This document shows positions 8,661 through 16,446 of a stretch of 40,543 nt of DNA, piece after piece. Below the pieces are notes generated by a model. That model was given only the letters and a program-made list of their open reading frames with translations, had not been told where the DNA came from and did not search any database. Source of the stretch: Caballeronia sordidicola (lineage in GTDB: Bacteria; Pseudomonadota; Gammaproteobacteria; Burkholderiales; Burkholderiaceae); assembly GCF_000729995.1 (NCBI RefSeq), contig NZ_JNFG01000050.1:1-40543 (forward strand), in the 5' to 3' direction. Within the stretch, counting starts at the first letter, position 1. Each line of letters begins with the position of its first letter. The position numbers and the translations under genes are program-made.

Positions 8661-10024
8661 GCGTCACCTCGTTGTTCGGTAGTCACCATCGGCATGGTCG
8701 CCGATCCGGGACGGCGCGGCAACAGCAGCGCGCCCACTCCGCCGGCGCCGACCAGCGCAGCAATCAGAAGGAAGCCCGGCGTGTAGCTGCCGGTCGCCGT
8801 CTTGATCAGCCCAATGAGGTATGGCCCCACGAAACCGCTAAGGTTGCCAACCGAATTGATCAGTCCAATACCCGCCGCCGCACCCACGCCCGTGAGCACT
8901 TGACCCGGGATAGCCCAGAACGTGATCACCGCGCTATAGACCCCGATTGCAAGCAGGGTAAAGCCCAGGATAGTCGCCAACGGATGATCCACCACAAGCG
9001 CAATCGCAATGGACACCGCGGCCAAAAGCGCTGCGCTAGCCACGTGAACATGGCGCTCCTGCTTGCGGTCCGACCGTTTGCTCCAAAAGAACATGACGAT
9101 GCCGGCAAGCGCGTACGGGATCGCCGTGATCAGGCCGTTTTGCAGCAGTCCGAGCTTGATCCCGAACGACTCCTGAAACGACTGGAGGACGCTGGGAAAG
9201 AAGAAGTTCATCGCGTTCGAACCGGACGTAATGCCGAAGTAAGTCAATGCCATCGCCCAGACAACGCGGTTTTTCAGCACGGTCCGGATCTGCGCACCGT
9301 GGCTCATGCCCCCGCCCACGGCAAGCGGTTTCGCTGCTTCTTCCGCCGCGAGGGTACGCATGAGCCAGTTGCGTTGTTCGTCGGTGAGCCAGCGCGCTTC
9401 CGACGGCCTGTCGCTCAAATAGAACCAGCAGACCACACCCAGCAAGATTGCCGGCAGCCCTTCGAGCACGTACATCAGCCGCCAACCCGTCACGCCGATA
9501 TGTTCGCCAAGCTCGATCAGGCTGGCGCTCAGCGGTGCGCCGATCACCTGCGAGATCGGCACGCCGAGGTAGAAACCCGCGATCACCTGGGCGCGGTAAC
9601 GCGCAGGAAACCACAGCGAGAGCAGATAGATGACCCCCGGGAAGAACCCCGCTTCCGCGACGCCGAGCACCGCCCGCAGCACGACGAAATGCACGGACGT
9701 TTGCAGCAGTCCCATCGCGCTCGCCACGATGCCCCACGTCACCATGATCCGCGCGATCCAGATGCGTGCGCCGTATCGATGCATCAGGATGTTGCTCGGC
9801 ACCTCGAAAATAAAATAGCCGAGAAAGAAGATGCCCGCGCCGAAACCGTACAAGGTCTGACTGATGCCAATGTCCTGGTTCATTCGCAACGCGGCGAAAC
9901 CTACGTTGGTCCGATCGAGGAAAGCAATGATAAAAAGCAGCGCCAGGAACGGGATGAGTCTGCGCGTGACGCGGCTGATCGTCTGCTTTTCCAGATCGGA
10001 CACTGGCGTGGATAGTGTGCTCAT
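8657..10024 (-). CDS. MFS transporter, anion:cation symporter (ACS) type
   Basis: 455 residues with about twelve hydrophobic segments in two halves separated by a polar loop near residues 205-245. The N-terminal FLDRTNVGFAALRMNQDIGIS signature, FEVPSNILMHRYGAR and GVAEAGFFPGVIYLLSLWFP are characteristic of the ACS family (tartrate, galactonate, glucarate, phthalate and related carboxylates). It should import an organic acid across the inner membrane. The ATG follows GAGGAG by 7 nt and overlaps the upstream dehydrogenase stop by 4 nt; the downstream dehydrogenase also overlaps by 4 nt. The operon arrangement links the carrier to the two flanking dehydrogenases. Confidence 0.9.
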   Translation of the reverse strand: MSTLSTPVSDLEKQTISRVTRRLIPFLALLFIIAFLDRTNVGFAALRMNQDIGISQTLYGFGAGIFFLGYFIFEVPSNILMHRYGARIWIARIMVTWGIVASAMGLLQTSVHFVVLRAVLGVAEAGFFPGVIYLLSLWFPARYRAQVIAGFYLGVPISQVIGAPLSASLIELGEHIGVTGWRLMYVLEGLPAILLGVVCWFYLSDRPSEARWLTDEQRNWLMRTLAAEEAAKPLAVGGGMSHGAQIRTVLKNRVVWAMALTYFGITSGSNAMNFFFPSVLQSFQESFGIKLGLLQNGLITAIPYALAGIVMFFWSKRSDRKQERHVHVASAALLAAVSIAIALVVDHPLATILGFTLLAIGVYSAVITFWAIPGQVLTGVGAAAGIGLINSVGNLSGFVGPYLIGLIKTATGSYTPGFLLIAALVGAGGVGALLLPRRPGSATMPMVTTEQRGDA

Positions 10025-11049
10025 TCGCGCACTCCTCGCGGGTCAGCTGTGCGCAGGACGGGGACAGCTTCGTCCTCGATATGCGCCTGCACGATGGCAT
10101 CGAAGTCCGGATCGGCATGAAAGCCGAGCGCGCTGGCACGCGCGGCTTCGACATGCGTCGGCCAGCTTTCGACAATGCGTTGCACCTGAGCGTCCGGCAC
10201 CCAGTCGATCAACCCGGTCGCCGCCACGCCGCCCGCGCGCGCCAGCGACTCCACCATGCCGGCGACGCTGACCGTCAGCCCCGGCAAGGGCAACGTGCGT
10301 TCGGCGCCGATGGTGGCATCGTCGAGATACATCGCGTGCAGCATGGCGTCGAGTGCGCGACGCGGCGACGAGATATACACAATCGTGTCCGGCCTGACCG
10401 GGCAAACCGCACGATGACCGTTGAGCGGCTCGCGGATGATGGAGCTGACGAAGGTTGATGCGGCCTTGTTCGGTTTGCCCGGGCGAACCGTGATGGTCGG
10501 CAGGCGCAGCGTGCGCCCATCGATAAAGCCCCGGCGGCTGTAGTCAGCCACCAGCAATTCGCCGATCGCCTTCTGCATGCCATACGACGATTTAGGCGTG
10601 GGCGCGGTTGCATCGGTGACGACGGACGGCAGTTCGCCGCCGAACACCGCGAAGCCGCTTGCGTAGACCAGGCGCGTGCGCGTAGTGCGGGCACGCAGTG
10701 CTTCGAGCAGGTTCAGCAAGCCGTACAGGTTCACCTGCATGCCGAGATCGAAATCGGCCTCCGCGGCCGAACTGACGACCGCAGCAAGATGCCAGACAAG
10801 ATCGACATCGCGCGTGATCTCCGCGACGGTTTCGCGATCATCGATATCGCCAATGCGCACTTCTATGCGCGCATCGGTGGGTACGTCTTCGCCGGGGAAG
10901 GCGTCGAAGAGAATGATCTTGGCGATCTCGCGGGGCGCTTCGCCTTCGAGCTGGAATAGGCCGGCATTGAGCAGGTGGCGCGCAATCCGCTTGCCGATAA
11001 AACCGGTTCCGCCGGTGATCAGGATACGCAGGGGTGAATGTGATTGCAC
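10021..11049 (-). CDS. denD: NAD-dependent epimerase/dehydratase-family dehydrogenase, DenD-like
   Basis: Extended SDR of about 342 residues: ITGGTGFIGKR near the N-terminus, WHLAAVVSSAAE, VYASGFAVFGG, YGMQK (Tyr and Lys of the active site) and LRLPTITVRPGKPNKAAS. That last segment and the overall length fit the D-erythronate dehydrogenase (DenD) group better than nucleotide-sugar epimerases. It should oxidise a C4 aldonate to its 2-keto acid with NAD. The frame is open to an ATG at 11064, but that codon has no ribosome site. The GTG at 11049 follows GGAGGA by 7 nt and is preferred. First gene of the operon with the MFS carrier and LtnD-like enzyme. No OtnK or OtnC partner is seen here, so the full tetronate route is not shown. 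Confidence 0.65.
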   Translation of the reverse strand: MQSHSPLRILITGGTGFIGKRIARHLLNAGLFQLEGEAPREIAKIILFDAFPGEDVPTDARIEVRIGDIDDRETVAEITRDVDLVWHLAAVVSSAAEADFDLGMQVNLYGLLNLLEALRARTTRTRLVYASGFAVFGGELPSVVTDATAPTPKSSYGMQKAIGELLVADYSRRGFIDGRTLRLPTITVRPGKPNKAASTFVSSIIREPLNGHRAVCPVRPDTIVYISSPRRALDAMLHAMYLDDATIGAERTLPLPGLTVSVAGMVESLARAGGVAATGLIDWVPDAQVQRIVESWPTHVEAARASALGFHADPDFDAIVQAHIEDEAVPVLRTADPRGVRE

Positions 11050-11159
11050 AGGAACGTCCTCCATGGGGTGAGCGGCCCGGCTTACACGGGTCCGCTCTGT
11101 CTCGTCTAAATTTTCTAGCGGGCCAGCCGGTTTCTCCCGGTGCCGTTAAGCTGTCGTCA

Positions 11160-11177
11160 GACGCGAAGCATCGCGTC
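11160..11177. promoter_or_regulatory. Inverted repeat between the divergent denD-like operon and crp-type gene
   Basis: GACGCGA-AGCA-TCGCGTC is a perfect 7-bp inverted repeat in the middle of the 176-bp divergent control region, 48 bp before the regulator ATG. Its position suits an operator for the Crp/Fnr-type regulator or another local regulator. It has no T tail, so it is not a terminator. The sequence does not match the TGTGA-N6-TCACA Crp consensus. Confidence 0.45.
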
Positions 11178-11225
11178 GTGTGAACACGTTTATAACCGCA
11201 CTTCGCCGAATAAAGTGTCGCCTAC

Positions 11226-11969
11226 ATGACAGTCTCCCAATCCCTTGAGAACGACGGCGAGCGCCCGTGGACCAGCGCGGAAGCCGTCGCTTATCTGCGC
11301 TCATGCGCAGGCATTGACCCCCTGCTCGCGGCGTTGCCTCAGGAAGAAATCGACTGGATCGTCGAGCGCGGGTCGGTTCGCCAACTCAACGCCGGCGACG
11401 CTATTCACAGCAAACATGCGCCGTCTGATTCGCTGTATCGCGTGCTGTCTGGCGCGGTGCGGATCAGCTCGGTGTCGGCGCAAGGGCGCGAGGCGATCTT
11501 CAATTACTACGGGCGCGATGAATGGTTCGGGCAAATAGGACTTATTGATGGCGGTCCGCGCACGCATGACATTCGCGCTTGCGGGCCGTGCGTGCTTTAC
11601 ACGCTGGCACGGCGCGATGTGCAGGCGCTGCTTGAGCGGCATCCCGCTTTGTATCGGGAATTCGCGCTGCTGTTGTGCGCGGTGATTCGATATTCGTTCG
11701 CGCTCGTGGAGGATCACGCGTTGTTGAGTTTATCGGCGCGACTGGCGAAGCATCTTGTGACCCTGGTGGATGCGTATGGGGCCGATCATCCGGCTGGGCG
11801 GATCATCGACCTGCATTTACCGCAAGAGGACTTGAGCATGCTGCTGGGTAGTAGCCGGCAGACGATGAATCGCAAGCTTGCCGAGTGGTCTCGGCTGGGA
11901 CGGATCAAGGTGCAGTACAGCCAGATAGTGGTAGTGAACCGCGAAGCGCTCGTGCAGCTTTATGCGTGA
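11226..11969 (+). CDS. Crp/Fnr-family transcriptional regulator
   Basis: 247 residues: an N-terminal cyclic-nucleotide-binding-type beta roll (about 45-150, with AGDAIHSKHAPSDSLYRVLSGAVRIS and the FGQIGLIDGGPR phosphate-cassette region), a dimerisation helix, and a C-terminal winged helix (about 170-240) with the recognition segment DLSMLLGSSRQTMNRKLAEW. The N-terminus lacks the four cysteines of Fnr, so it is not an iron-sulfur oxygen sensor. The cassette reads GGPRTHD rather than the GERSA-type loop of cAMP-binding Crp, so its ligand is unclear. It is divergent from the sugar-acid operon, which makes that operon its likely target. Confidence 0.87.
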   Translation: MTVSQSLENDGERPWTSAEAVAYLRSCAGIDPLLAALPQEEIDWIVERGSVRQLNAGDAIHSKHAPSDSLYRVLSGAVRISSVSAQGREAIFNYYGRDEWFGQIGLIDGGPRTHDIRACGPCVLYTLARRDVQALLERHPALYREFALLLCAVIRYSFALVEDHALLSLSARLAKHLVTLVDAYGADHPAGRIIDLHLPQEDLSMLLGSSRQTMNRKLAEWSRLGRIKVQYSQIVVVNREALVQLYA

Positions 11970-12388
11970 GCAGATTTTTGTGGCGGGCCACGGCTTGCTG
12001 CACGCAAAGCTCTGGATAACTTCTGCATAAGTCAGTGAAGTCCTGTGGGCGAAACCTTGATAACTCAGGTGCTGTGCATAAAGTGCCAGAAGTTATCCTT
12101 CGCCCAAGTGCCCGCTCCACATTTGGTACGCGAGTTACCTGTTCGCCAGATCCTTGATTCAAAGGGCGATTGACCGCTTATCCACAGAAATGGTCGATGC
12201 TTGTTAACTATTACTATGTATACATATCAATCCATTAAAAACCATAAGGCATGGATGCACACAGCGACTTGATGCTGCCTTTTTTATGAGCGCCAGTCCG
12301 AATGCAATGACCGGCGGCGCAAGGTGCGTCTCTATGCGAACCGAACTCGCTCGCGTCATCTCCTGACAACACTTCAACCTCAGTAGTT
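11970..12388. other. Long intergenic region with structured repeats, no gene seen
   Basis: No convincing coding frame. Visible structure: a perfect 12-bp inverted repeat (GGATAACTTCTG at 12014-12025 and its complement at 12087-12098); a second pair, GGGCGAA (12047-12053) and TTCGCCC (12099-12105), that crosses the first; one exact DnaA-type box TTATCCACA (12178-12186); and an AT-rich stretch with ATGTATACAT near 12215. A short stem AAGGCA/TGCCTT followed by six T ends at about 12285. The region is the leader side of the solute-binding protein gene at 12481 and also the 3' side of the Crp-type gene. Confidence 0.5.
12246..12286 (+). terminator. Possible weak terminator after the Crp-type gene
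   Basis: AAGGCA (12246-12251) can pair with TGCCTT (12276-12281), immediately followed by a T run (to 12285). The loop of 24 nt is long and the stem only 6 bp, so this is a weak call; it could stop transcription coming from the regulator before the next promoter. Confidence 0.3.
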
Positions 12389-12430
12389 AACATATGTTGT
12401 AATTTATTTTGTCATGGCAACATATGGTTA
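12387..12430. promoter_or_regulatory. Two operator-like AACATATG palindromes before the orphan binding-protein gene
   Basis: TTAACATATGTTGT (12387-12400) matches 12 of 14 bases of the perfect palindrome found before the RpiR-linked operon, and CAACATATGGTT (12418-12429) is a second, weaker copy. Their centres are 30 bp apart, about three helical turns, so two dimers could bind on one face. The pair ends about 50 bp before the ATG at 12481, where a repressor would block transcription. Confidence 0.65.
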
Positions 12431-12480
12431 TCGGTGCTGCGAGGCGCCATTGATAACCAATGGAACGACTGAGGAATGCC

Positions 12481-13374
12481 ATGAACCGGTTCACATTGCT
12501 CGCAGCCGCCGTGATGGCCGCTGTGTCCACGGGCGTCTTCGCACAGGATGCGCAAACGGCCTTGGGCAAGATCCAGGCCTCCAATACGATTGCAATCGGG
12601 CATCGGGAAACGTCAGTGCCTTTTTCCTACGTCGATGCCAACAATGAGGTCATCGGTTTCTCGCAAGATATCTGCAACAAGATCATTGATGCGGTGAAGG
12701 TGAAGATCAAGAAACCTGATCTCAAGGTGCGGTTCATCCCGGTCACATCGCAGAACCGGATTGCGTTGGTGCAGAACGGCACGGTCGATCTCGAATGCGG
12801 CGTCACCACGAACCTGAAAGCGCGTCGGGACCAGGTCGCGTTTTCCGACACGTTCTTTGTCGCGACGACGCGCCTGCTGACACGCAAGGATTCGGGCATC
12901 AAGGACTTCCCGGATCTTGCCGGCAAGACCGTCGTCACGAATCAGGGAACCACGTCCGAGCGAATTCTCCGCAAGATGAATGAGGAGAAAAAGATGAACA
13001 TGCAGATCATCAGCGCGAAGGACTATGGCGAAGGGCGCCTGACGCTGGAAACAGGCCGTGCAGTGGCCTACATGATGGACGACGTGCTTCTGGCCGGCAC
13101 GCGCTCGCTGACGGCCAACCCCTCGGACTATGTGCTGGTCGGCACGCCACAATCTTCGGAAGCCTATGGCTTCATGCTGAGAAAGGACGATCCGGAGTTC
13201 AAGAAGCTGGTGGATGACACCATGAGCGAAATCATGAAGGGACCGGAGATTAAAGCCATGTACGCGAAATGGTTCTTGAAGCCGGTGCCGCCGAAGAACA
13301 TCAACTTCGATTTCCCGATGAGCGATGCCCTTCAAAAGCTGTACGCCAATCCGAACGACACCGCTTTCGAGTGA
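12481..13374 (+). CDS. Amino-acid ABC transporter solute-binding protein (GltI-like), orphan
   Basis: 297 residues: signal peptide (MNRFTLLAAAVMAAVSTGVFA, cleaved before QDA), then a family 3 binding-protein fold with IAIGHRETSVPFSYVDANNEVIGFSQDIC, LECGVTTNLKARRDQVAFSDTFF and VTNQGTTSERIL. This layout matches GltI/AatJ-type glutamate/aspartate binding proteins. A longer frame begins at 12460, but the ATG at 12481 has GAGGA 5 nt upstream and starts a proper signal peptide. No permease or ATPase accompanies it, so it must use components encoded elsewhere, possibly the convergent importer downstream. Upstream operator-like sites and a shared terminator tie it to that operon. Confidence 0.9.
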   Translation: MNRFTLLAAAVMAAVSTGVFAQDAQTALGKIQASNTIAIGHRETSVPFSYVDANNEVIGFSQDICNKIIDAVKVKIKKPDLKVRFIPVTSQNRIALVQNGTVDLECGVTTNLKARRDQVAFSDTFFVATTRLLTRKDSGIKDFPDLAGKTVVTNQGTTSERILRKMNEEKKMNMQIISAKDYGEGRLTLETGRAVAYMMDDVLLAGTRSLTANPSDYVLVGTPQSSEAYGFMLRKDDPEFKKLVDDTMSEIMKGPEIKAMYAKWFLKPVPPKNINFDFPMSDALQKLYANPNDTAFE

Positions 13375-13390
13375 TTGCTCCTGGCGCGTA

Positions 13391-13425
13391 AAAAAGCCAC
13401 CTTACTTCGAAGGTGGCTTTTTATT
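13391..13425. terminator. Bidirectional Rho-independent terminator
   Basis: AAGCCACCTT (13394-13403) and its perfect complement (13410-13419) close a 6-nt loop. A run of A precedes and a run of T follows, so it works on both strands: for the plus-strand solute-binding protein gene (stop 16 bp before) and for the minus-strand operon ending at 13441. Confidence 0.88.
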
Positions 13426-13440
13426 TGGAGCGGGTTAGCG

Positions 13441-13995
13441 TTACTCCAGGAACGGCAATGCAGTCTGTCCTTCGGCGCGCATGCCAAAGGTGTTCAAAGT
13501 CATCGCGACCAACGCGTAGTAACCGAGCAATCCGACCAGATTGATGACCACCACATGTTCGAAGCGTGCGACGGCTGCTGCGAACGTGTTATCCGATACT
13601 CGACGGGTCTCGTATAGCTCCGTGGCAAATTCATAGATGAGCGCGTCATCGGCGTCGTCGAAGGTGGGACGCTCGCCTCGCTGGATGGCATCGGCTACCG
13701 CCTTCGGAACGCCTGCATCCAACGCGATCGGATAGTGGATGAACCACTCCCCTTGCGATTGCCATCGCGCGGCGGTGACCAGAATCGCCAGTTCCGACAA
13801 GCGCAGCGACAAGCCCGTCTTGTATCGACAAAACGCGCCGAGCCGTTGAGCATGGTCAGCTAATTCCGGGCTATGAATCCACCCGAGGAACGGGCCGTTC
13901 AAGTTGCCGCGCGGACCGCTCAGGATGCTTTGAAGAACGGTTTTTTGTTCGTCGGTGGCGTTAGCGATATCGAAATTCGGCAGGCGATGGGTCAT
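13441..13995 (-). CDS. Carboxymuconolactone-decarboxylase-family protein
   Basis: 184 residues, mostly helical, with the CMD-fold core LRLSELAILVTAARWQSQGEWFIHYPIALDAGVP (about residues 65-98) and a second helical repeat. The AhpD-type CxxC pair is absent, so a peroxidase-reductase role is unlikely; this is the longer CMD subgroup often found in catabolic operons. Reaction unknown. It is the last gene of the minus-strand operon, 25 bp after the class III aminotransferase stop, and stops just before the shared terminator, so it belongs to the amide/amine catabolic unit. A role on a product downstream of transamination is inference only. Confidence 0.82.
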   Translation of the reverse strand: MTHRLPNFDIANATDEQKTVLQSILSGPRGNLNGPFLGWIHSPELADHAQRLGAFCRYKTGLSLRLSELAILVTAARWQSQGEWFIHYPIALDAGVPKAVADAIQRGERPTFDDADDALIYEFATELYETRRVSDNTFAAAVARFEHVVVINLVGLLGYYALVAMTLNTFGMRAEGQTALPFLE

Positions 13996-14020
13996 GGGTT
14001 GTCCAGAGTTTGATTGTCAC

Positions 14021-15367
14021 TTAGTGAGCGCCCGGTGCACCGATGGACGTCAATGCCGCTTCTATGGCGTCGGAAAAACGTGCACCGATTTCATCGATTT
14101 GTGCGGGTGTCGTGATGAACGGTGGCGCCAGAAGCACATGGTCACCAACGATGCCATCTACTGTGCCGCCCATCGGATAGACCATCAGGCCGCGCTTCAT
14201 CGCTTCACTTTTTATCACTGCGTGCAATTTCTTGCTTGCGTCGAATGGTGTCTTCGATACCCGGTCCTGCACCAGTTCCACGCCGATAAACAAACCTCGT
14301 CCACGGATATCGCCGATGAACGGATGCTTCGCATAATGCGCGCGCAGCAATCCACGAAGCTGCTCGCCTCTTGCCTGCACATTGTCCAGCAATTTCTCGT
14401 CGGCGATGACCCGCTGGACTTCCAAAGCTGCCGCACAAGCGGTCGCGTGGCCGATGTACGTGTGGCCATGCTGGAAGAAACCGGAGCCGTCGACAATTGT
14501 GTTGTAGATCTCGTCGCTGACCAGCGTCGCTCCAATCGCCTGGTAGCCGGCCCCCAAGCCCTTCGCGATGGTCAGAAGGTCTGGCGCCACGCCATCCTCT
14601 GCGCAAGCGTACAGGTGCCCCGTACGCCCCATCCCGGCCATGATTTCATCCAGGATCAGCAACACGCCGTACTTGTTGCACACCGCGCGGATTTTCTTGA
14701 AGTATTCGCGCACCGGCGGCACCGCGCCCGCGGTTGCCCCGACGACCGTTTCGGCGACGAAAGCTGCGACGGTATCGCCACCGAGTTCGAGGATTTTCGA
14801 CTCGAGTTCATCCGCCAGGCGCTGCGCGAAAGCTTCTTCGGTTTCATCGGCGCGTTGCTCGCGATACGCATAACACGGGCTCACATGGTGAGCTTCGATG
14901 AGGATCGGAAGAAACGGTTCACGGCGCCATGCGTTGCCGCCAATAGCCAGCGCGCCGAGCGTATTGCCGTGATAACTCTGGCGACGAGCGATGAAATGAC
15001 GCCGCTGCCCCTGCCCCTTTTCGACGAAATATTGGCGGGCGAGTTTGAGCGCGGCTTCGATGGCCTCGGAGCCGCCGGATGTGAAGTACACGTGGCCCAA
15101 ACCAGCGGGCGCGTCTGCTATCAAGCGGTCGGACAATTCTTCCGTCACGGCCGTCGTGAAGAATGAAGTGTGTGCGTAGGGAAGCTGCTGGGCCTGCCGC
15201 TTGATGGCATCGATGACACGCTGATTGCTGTGGCCCAGGCACGATACCGCGGCCCCCCCCGATGCGTCGATGTATCGCTTCCCCTCCGAGTCGATGATTT
15301 CGATTCCATCGCCTGCAACTGCAATAGGGAGTTTGGCTCGCGGGGCGCGATGAAAAACGGTTGTCAT
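14021..15367 (-). CDS. Class III (omega-amino acid type) PLP aminotransferase
   Basis: 448 residues, normal for the family. Visible PLP features: TSGGSEAIEAALKLAR (96-111), SYHGNTLGAL (131-140), the pyridine-binding aspartate in LLILDEIMAGMGRTG (Asp240) and the Schiff-base lysine in LLTIAKGLGAGYQAIGA (Lys269), then FQHGHTYIGHATACAAAL. Class III enzymes typically remove amino groups distant from the carboxylate (beta-alanine, GABA, diamines, taurine). Its ATG overlaps the upstream C45 hydrolase stop by 4 nt, so the two are translationally coupled. The product of the hydrolase is therefore a likely substrate. The exact donor and acceptor cannot be read from the sequence. Confidence 0.9.
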   Translation of the reverse strand: MTTVFHRAPRAKLPIAVAGDGIEIIDSEGKRYIDASGGAAVSCLGHSNQRVIDAIKRQAQQLPYAHTSFFTTAVTEELSDRLIADAPAGLGHVYFTSGGSEAIEAALKLARQYFVEKGQGQRRHFIARRQSYHGNTLGALAIGGNAWRREPFLPILIEAHHVSPCYAYREQRADETEEAFAQRLADELESKILELGGDTVAAFVAETVVGATAGAVPPVREYFKKIRAVCNKYGVLLILDEIMAGMGRTGHLYACAEDGVAPDLLTIAKGLGAGYQAIGATLVSDEIYNTIVDGSGFFQHGHTYIGHATACAAALEVQRVIADEKLLDNVQARGEQLRGLLRAHYAKHPFIGDIRGRGLFIGVELVQDRVSKTPFDASKKLHAVIKSEAMKRGLMVYPMGGTVDGIVGDHVLLAPPFITTPAQIDEIGARFSDAIEAALTSIGAPGAH

Positions 15368-16428
15368 TCTGGCCTCAACGTTTGTGACGATGCCTGTGCG
15401 CTCGTCTCTTGGAGAATAAAGGTTTTAAAGCGGAGCTCACCTTGTTGGCGAACTTCAAATTCGACGCCGGTTTCCTTGATAACGAACAGCGCAGTTGCAA
15501 GCGTATTTTCGTCGTCAGGGTCGGCCGGGTCGGTGCGATAGATAGGAAGGGTTGTGGATGTCTTGTCAGAGAGGACTTGCAGGAGCGCGAGCTTATTCAC
15601 TTCGTGCATCTCAGGCAGAAGCTGTCCGAGGCGAGCTTGCCGGTCTCGCGAGGAGCGGGTCACGAGTTGCTGCTCCGCGTCTGCACCCCTATGAATCAGG
15701 TGATTCGCATGACCGGAGAGACGCTCGACGTTCTCGATGGAACAGCGTGCGACCGTCGCTTCCACACTCAGGATACGCTCGTCGCCCACGCAGCCCAGCG
15801 TGTGGTGAAATCCACTCGCTCGCGCATGGCGGCTCAGTTCATATGTTGCGTCATCGAGCGAGGACGTGTCCAGAACCGCCCGGCACAGCACCATGCGCGG
15901 TACACCGAGTTGCGGACGCTTGATCCGAAGGTTGTTGATTGCCTGAACGACGCCCGCCCGATTCACGGCGAAGGTATGTCCTGGCAATGAGCCAGGATAA
16001 TAAAAACTGACGAAACCTGGTTCGCCAGCCGGCCTTATATCCACAAGCGAGCACTTGTCACGCAAGTAGGGGTCCCCGTCTTCATTGTGAGCCACGAAGC
16101 GCTCACGGTTGGACCGGGCCGCGAGCGTTGTGCAACCGTCGGGCGCGTTGTGAATCAACTCGCCCCGGCAATTCCAAAGGAAAACATCTTCCTTCATCCA
16201 ACCCATCCCTGCCGCCATTCCATCCAGTTCTGCAATGGCGTCCGGGTAAGCATCTTCAGCAATCCGGCGAAGGTCTCGAACGTAGTCGCTACCGCGCCAT
16301 TCGCTCACCGCTTTCCAAGCGGCACTCTGGTTCATATACGCGTTGATGACCGGACGCGCCAGGACGCCAAGGCCCAAACCAATTTCGTATGGCGAGCCGC
16401 TTATGACTAAAGGAGTGAGAAACGACAT
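15364..16428 (-). CDS. C45-family autoproteolytic amide hydrolase/acyltransferase
   Basis: 354 residues of the Ntn-hydrolase type related to isopenicillin-N acyltransferase and N-beta-alanyl-dopamine hydrolase. The family's activation site is an internal Gly-Cys. Here it is DGCTTLAA with Cys99, which should become the N-terminal nucleophile after self-cleavage into roughly 98- and 256-residue chains. AHNEDGDP (113-120), FYYPGSLPGHTFAVNRAGVVQAINNL and HHTLGCVGDERILSVEAT follow in family order. No signal peptide is present, so it acts in the cytoplasm on an imported amide. It lies 18 bp after the ABC ATPase gene and overlaps the aminotransferase by 4 nt. The amide it cleaves is unknown; peptide-like or N-acyl amino-acid conjugates are the family's usual substrates. 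Confidence 0.85.
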   Translation of the reverse strand: MSFLTPLVISGSPYEIGLGLGVLARPVINAYMNQSAAWKAVSEWRGSDYVRDLRRIAEDAYPDAIAELDGMAAGMGWMKEDVFLWNCRGELIHNAPDGCTTLAARSNRERFVAHNEDGDPYLRDKCSLVDIRPAGEPGFVSFYYPGSLPGHTFAVNRAGVVQAINNLRIKRPQLGVPRMVLCRAVLDTSSLDDATYELSRHARASGFHHTLGCVGDERILSVEATVARCSIENVERLSGHANHLIHRGADAEQQLVTRSSRDRQARLGQLLPEMHEVNKLALLQVLSDKTSTTLPIYRTDPADPDDENTLATALFVIKETGVEFEVRQQGELRFKTFILQETSAQASSQTLRPE

Positions 16429-16446
16429 TGCTGTAACTGACCTCGT

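Noticed and set aside
8639..10015. A 458-codon plus-strand open frame opposite the MFS gene
   Set aside because: It is the antisense of a well-conserved twelve-helix carrier, is rich in Arg/His/Gln as expected for a complementary frame in high-GC DNA, and has no recognisable motif.
11970..12190. Possible replication origin from a DnaA box (TTATCCACA, 12178-12186) and related words
   Set aside because: Only one exact box, no dnaA, parAB or repA nearby and no iterons; such words are expected by chance and here overlap the inverted-repeat structure.
14021..15166. Long plus-strand frame opposite the class III aminotransferase (13955-15166)
   Set aside because: It is an antisense shadow; the minus strand carries the intact PLP motifs and fits the operon overlaps.
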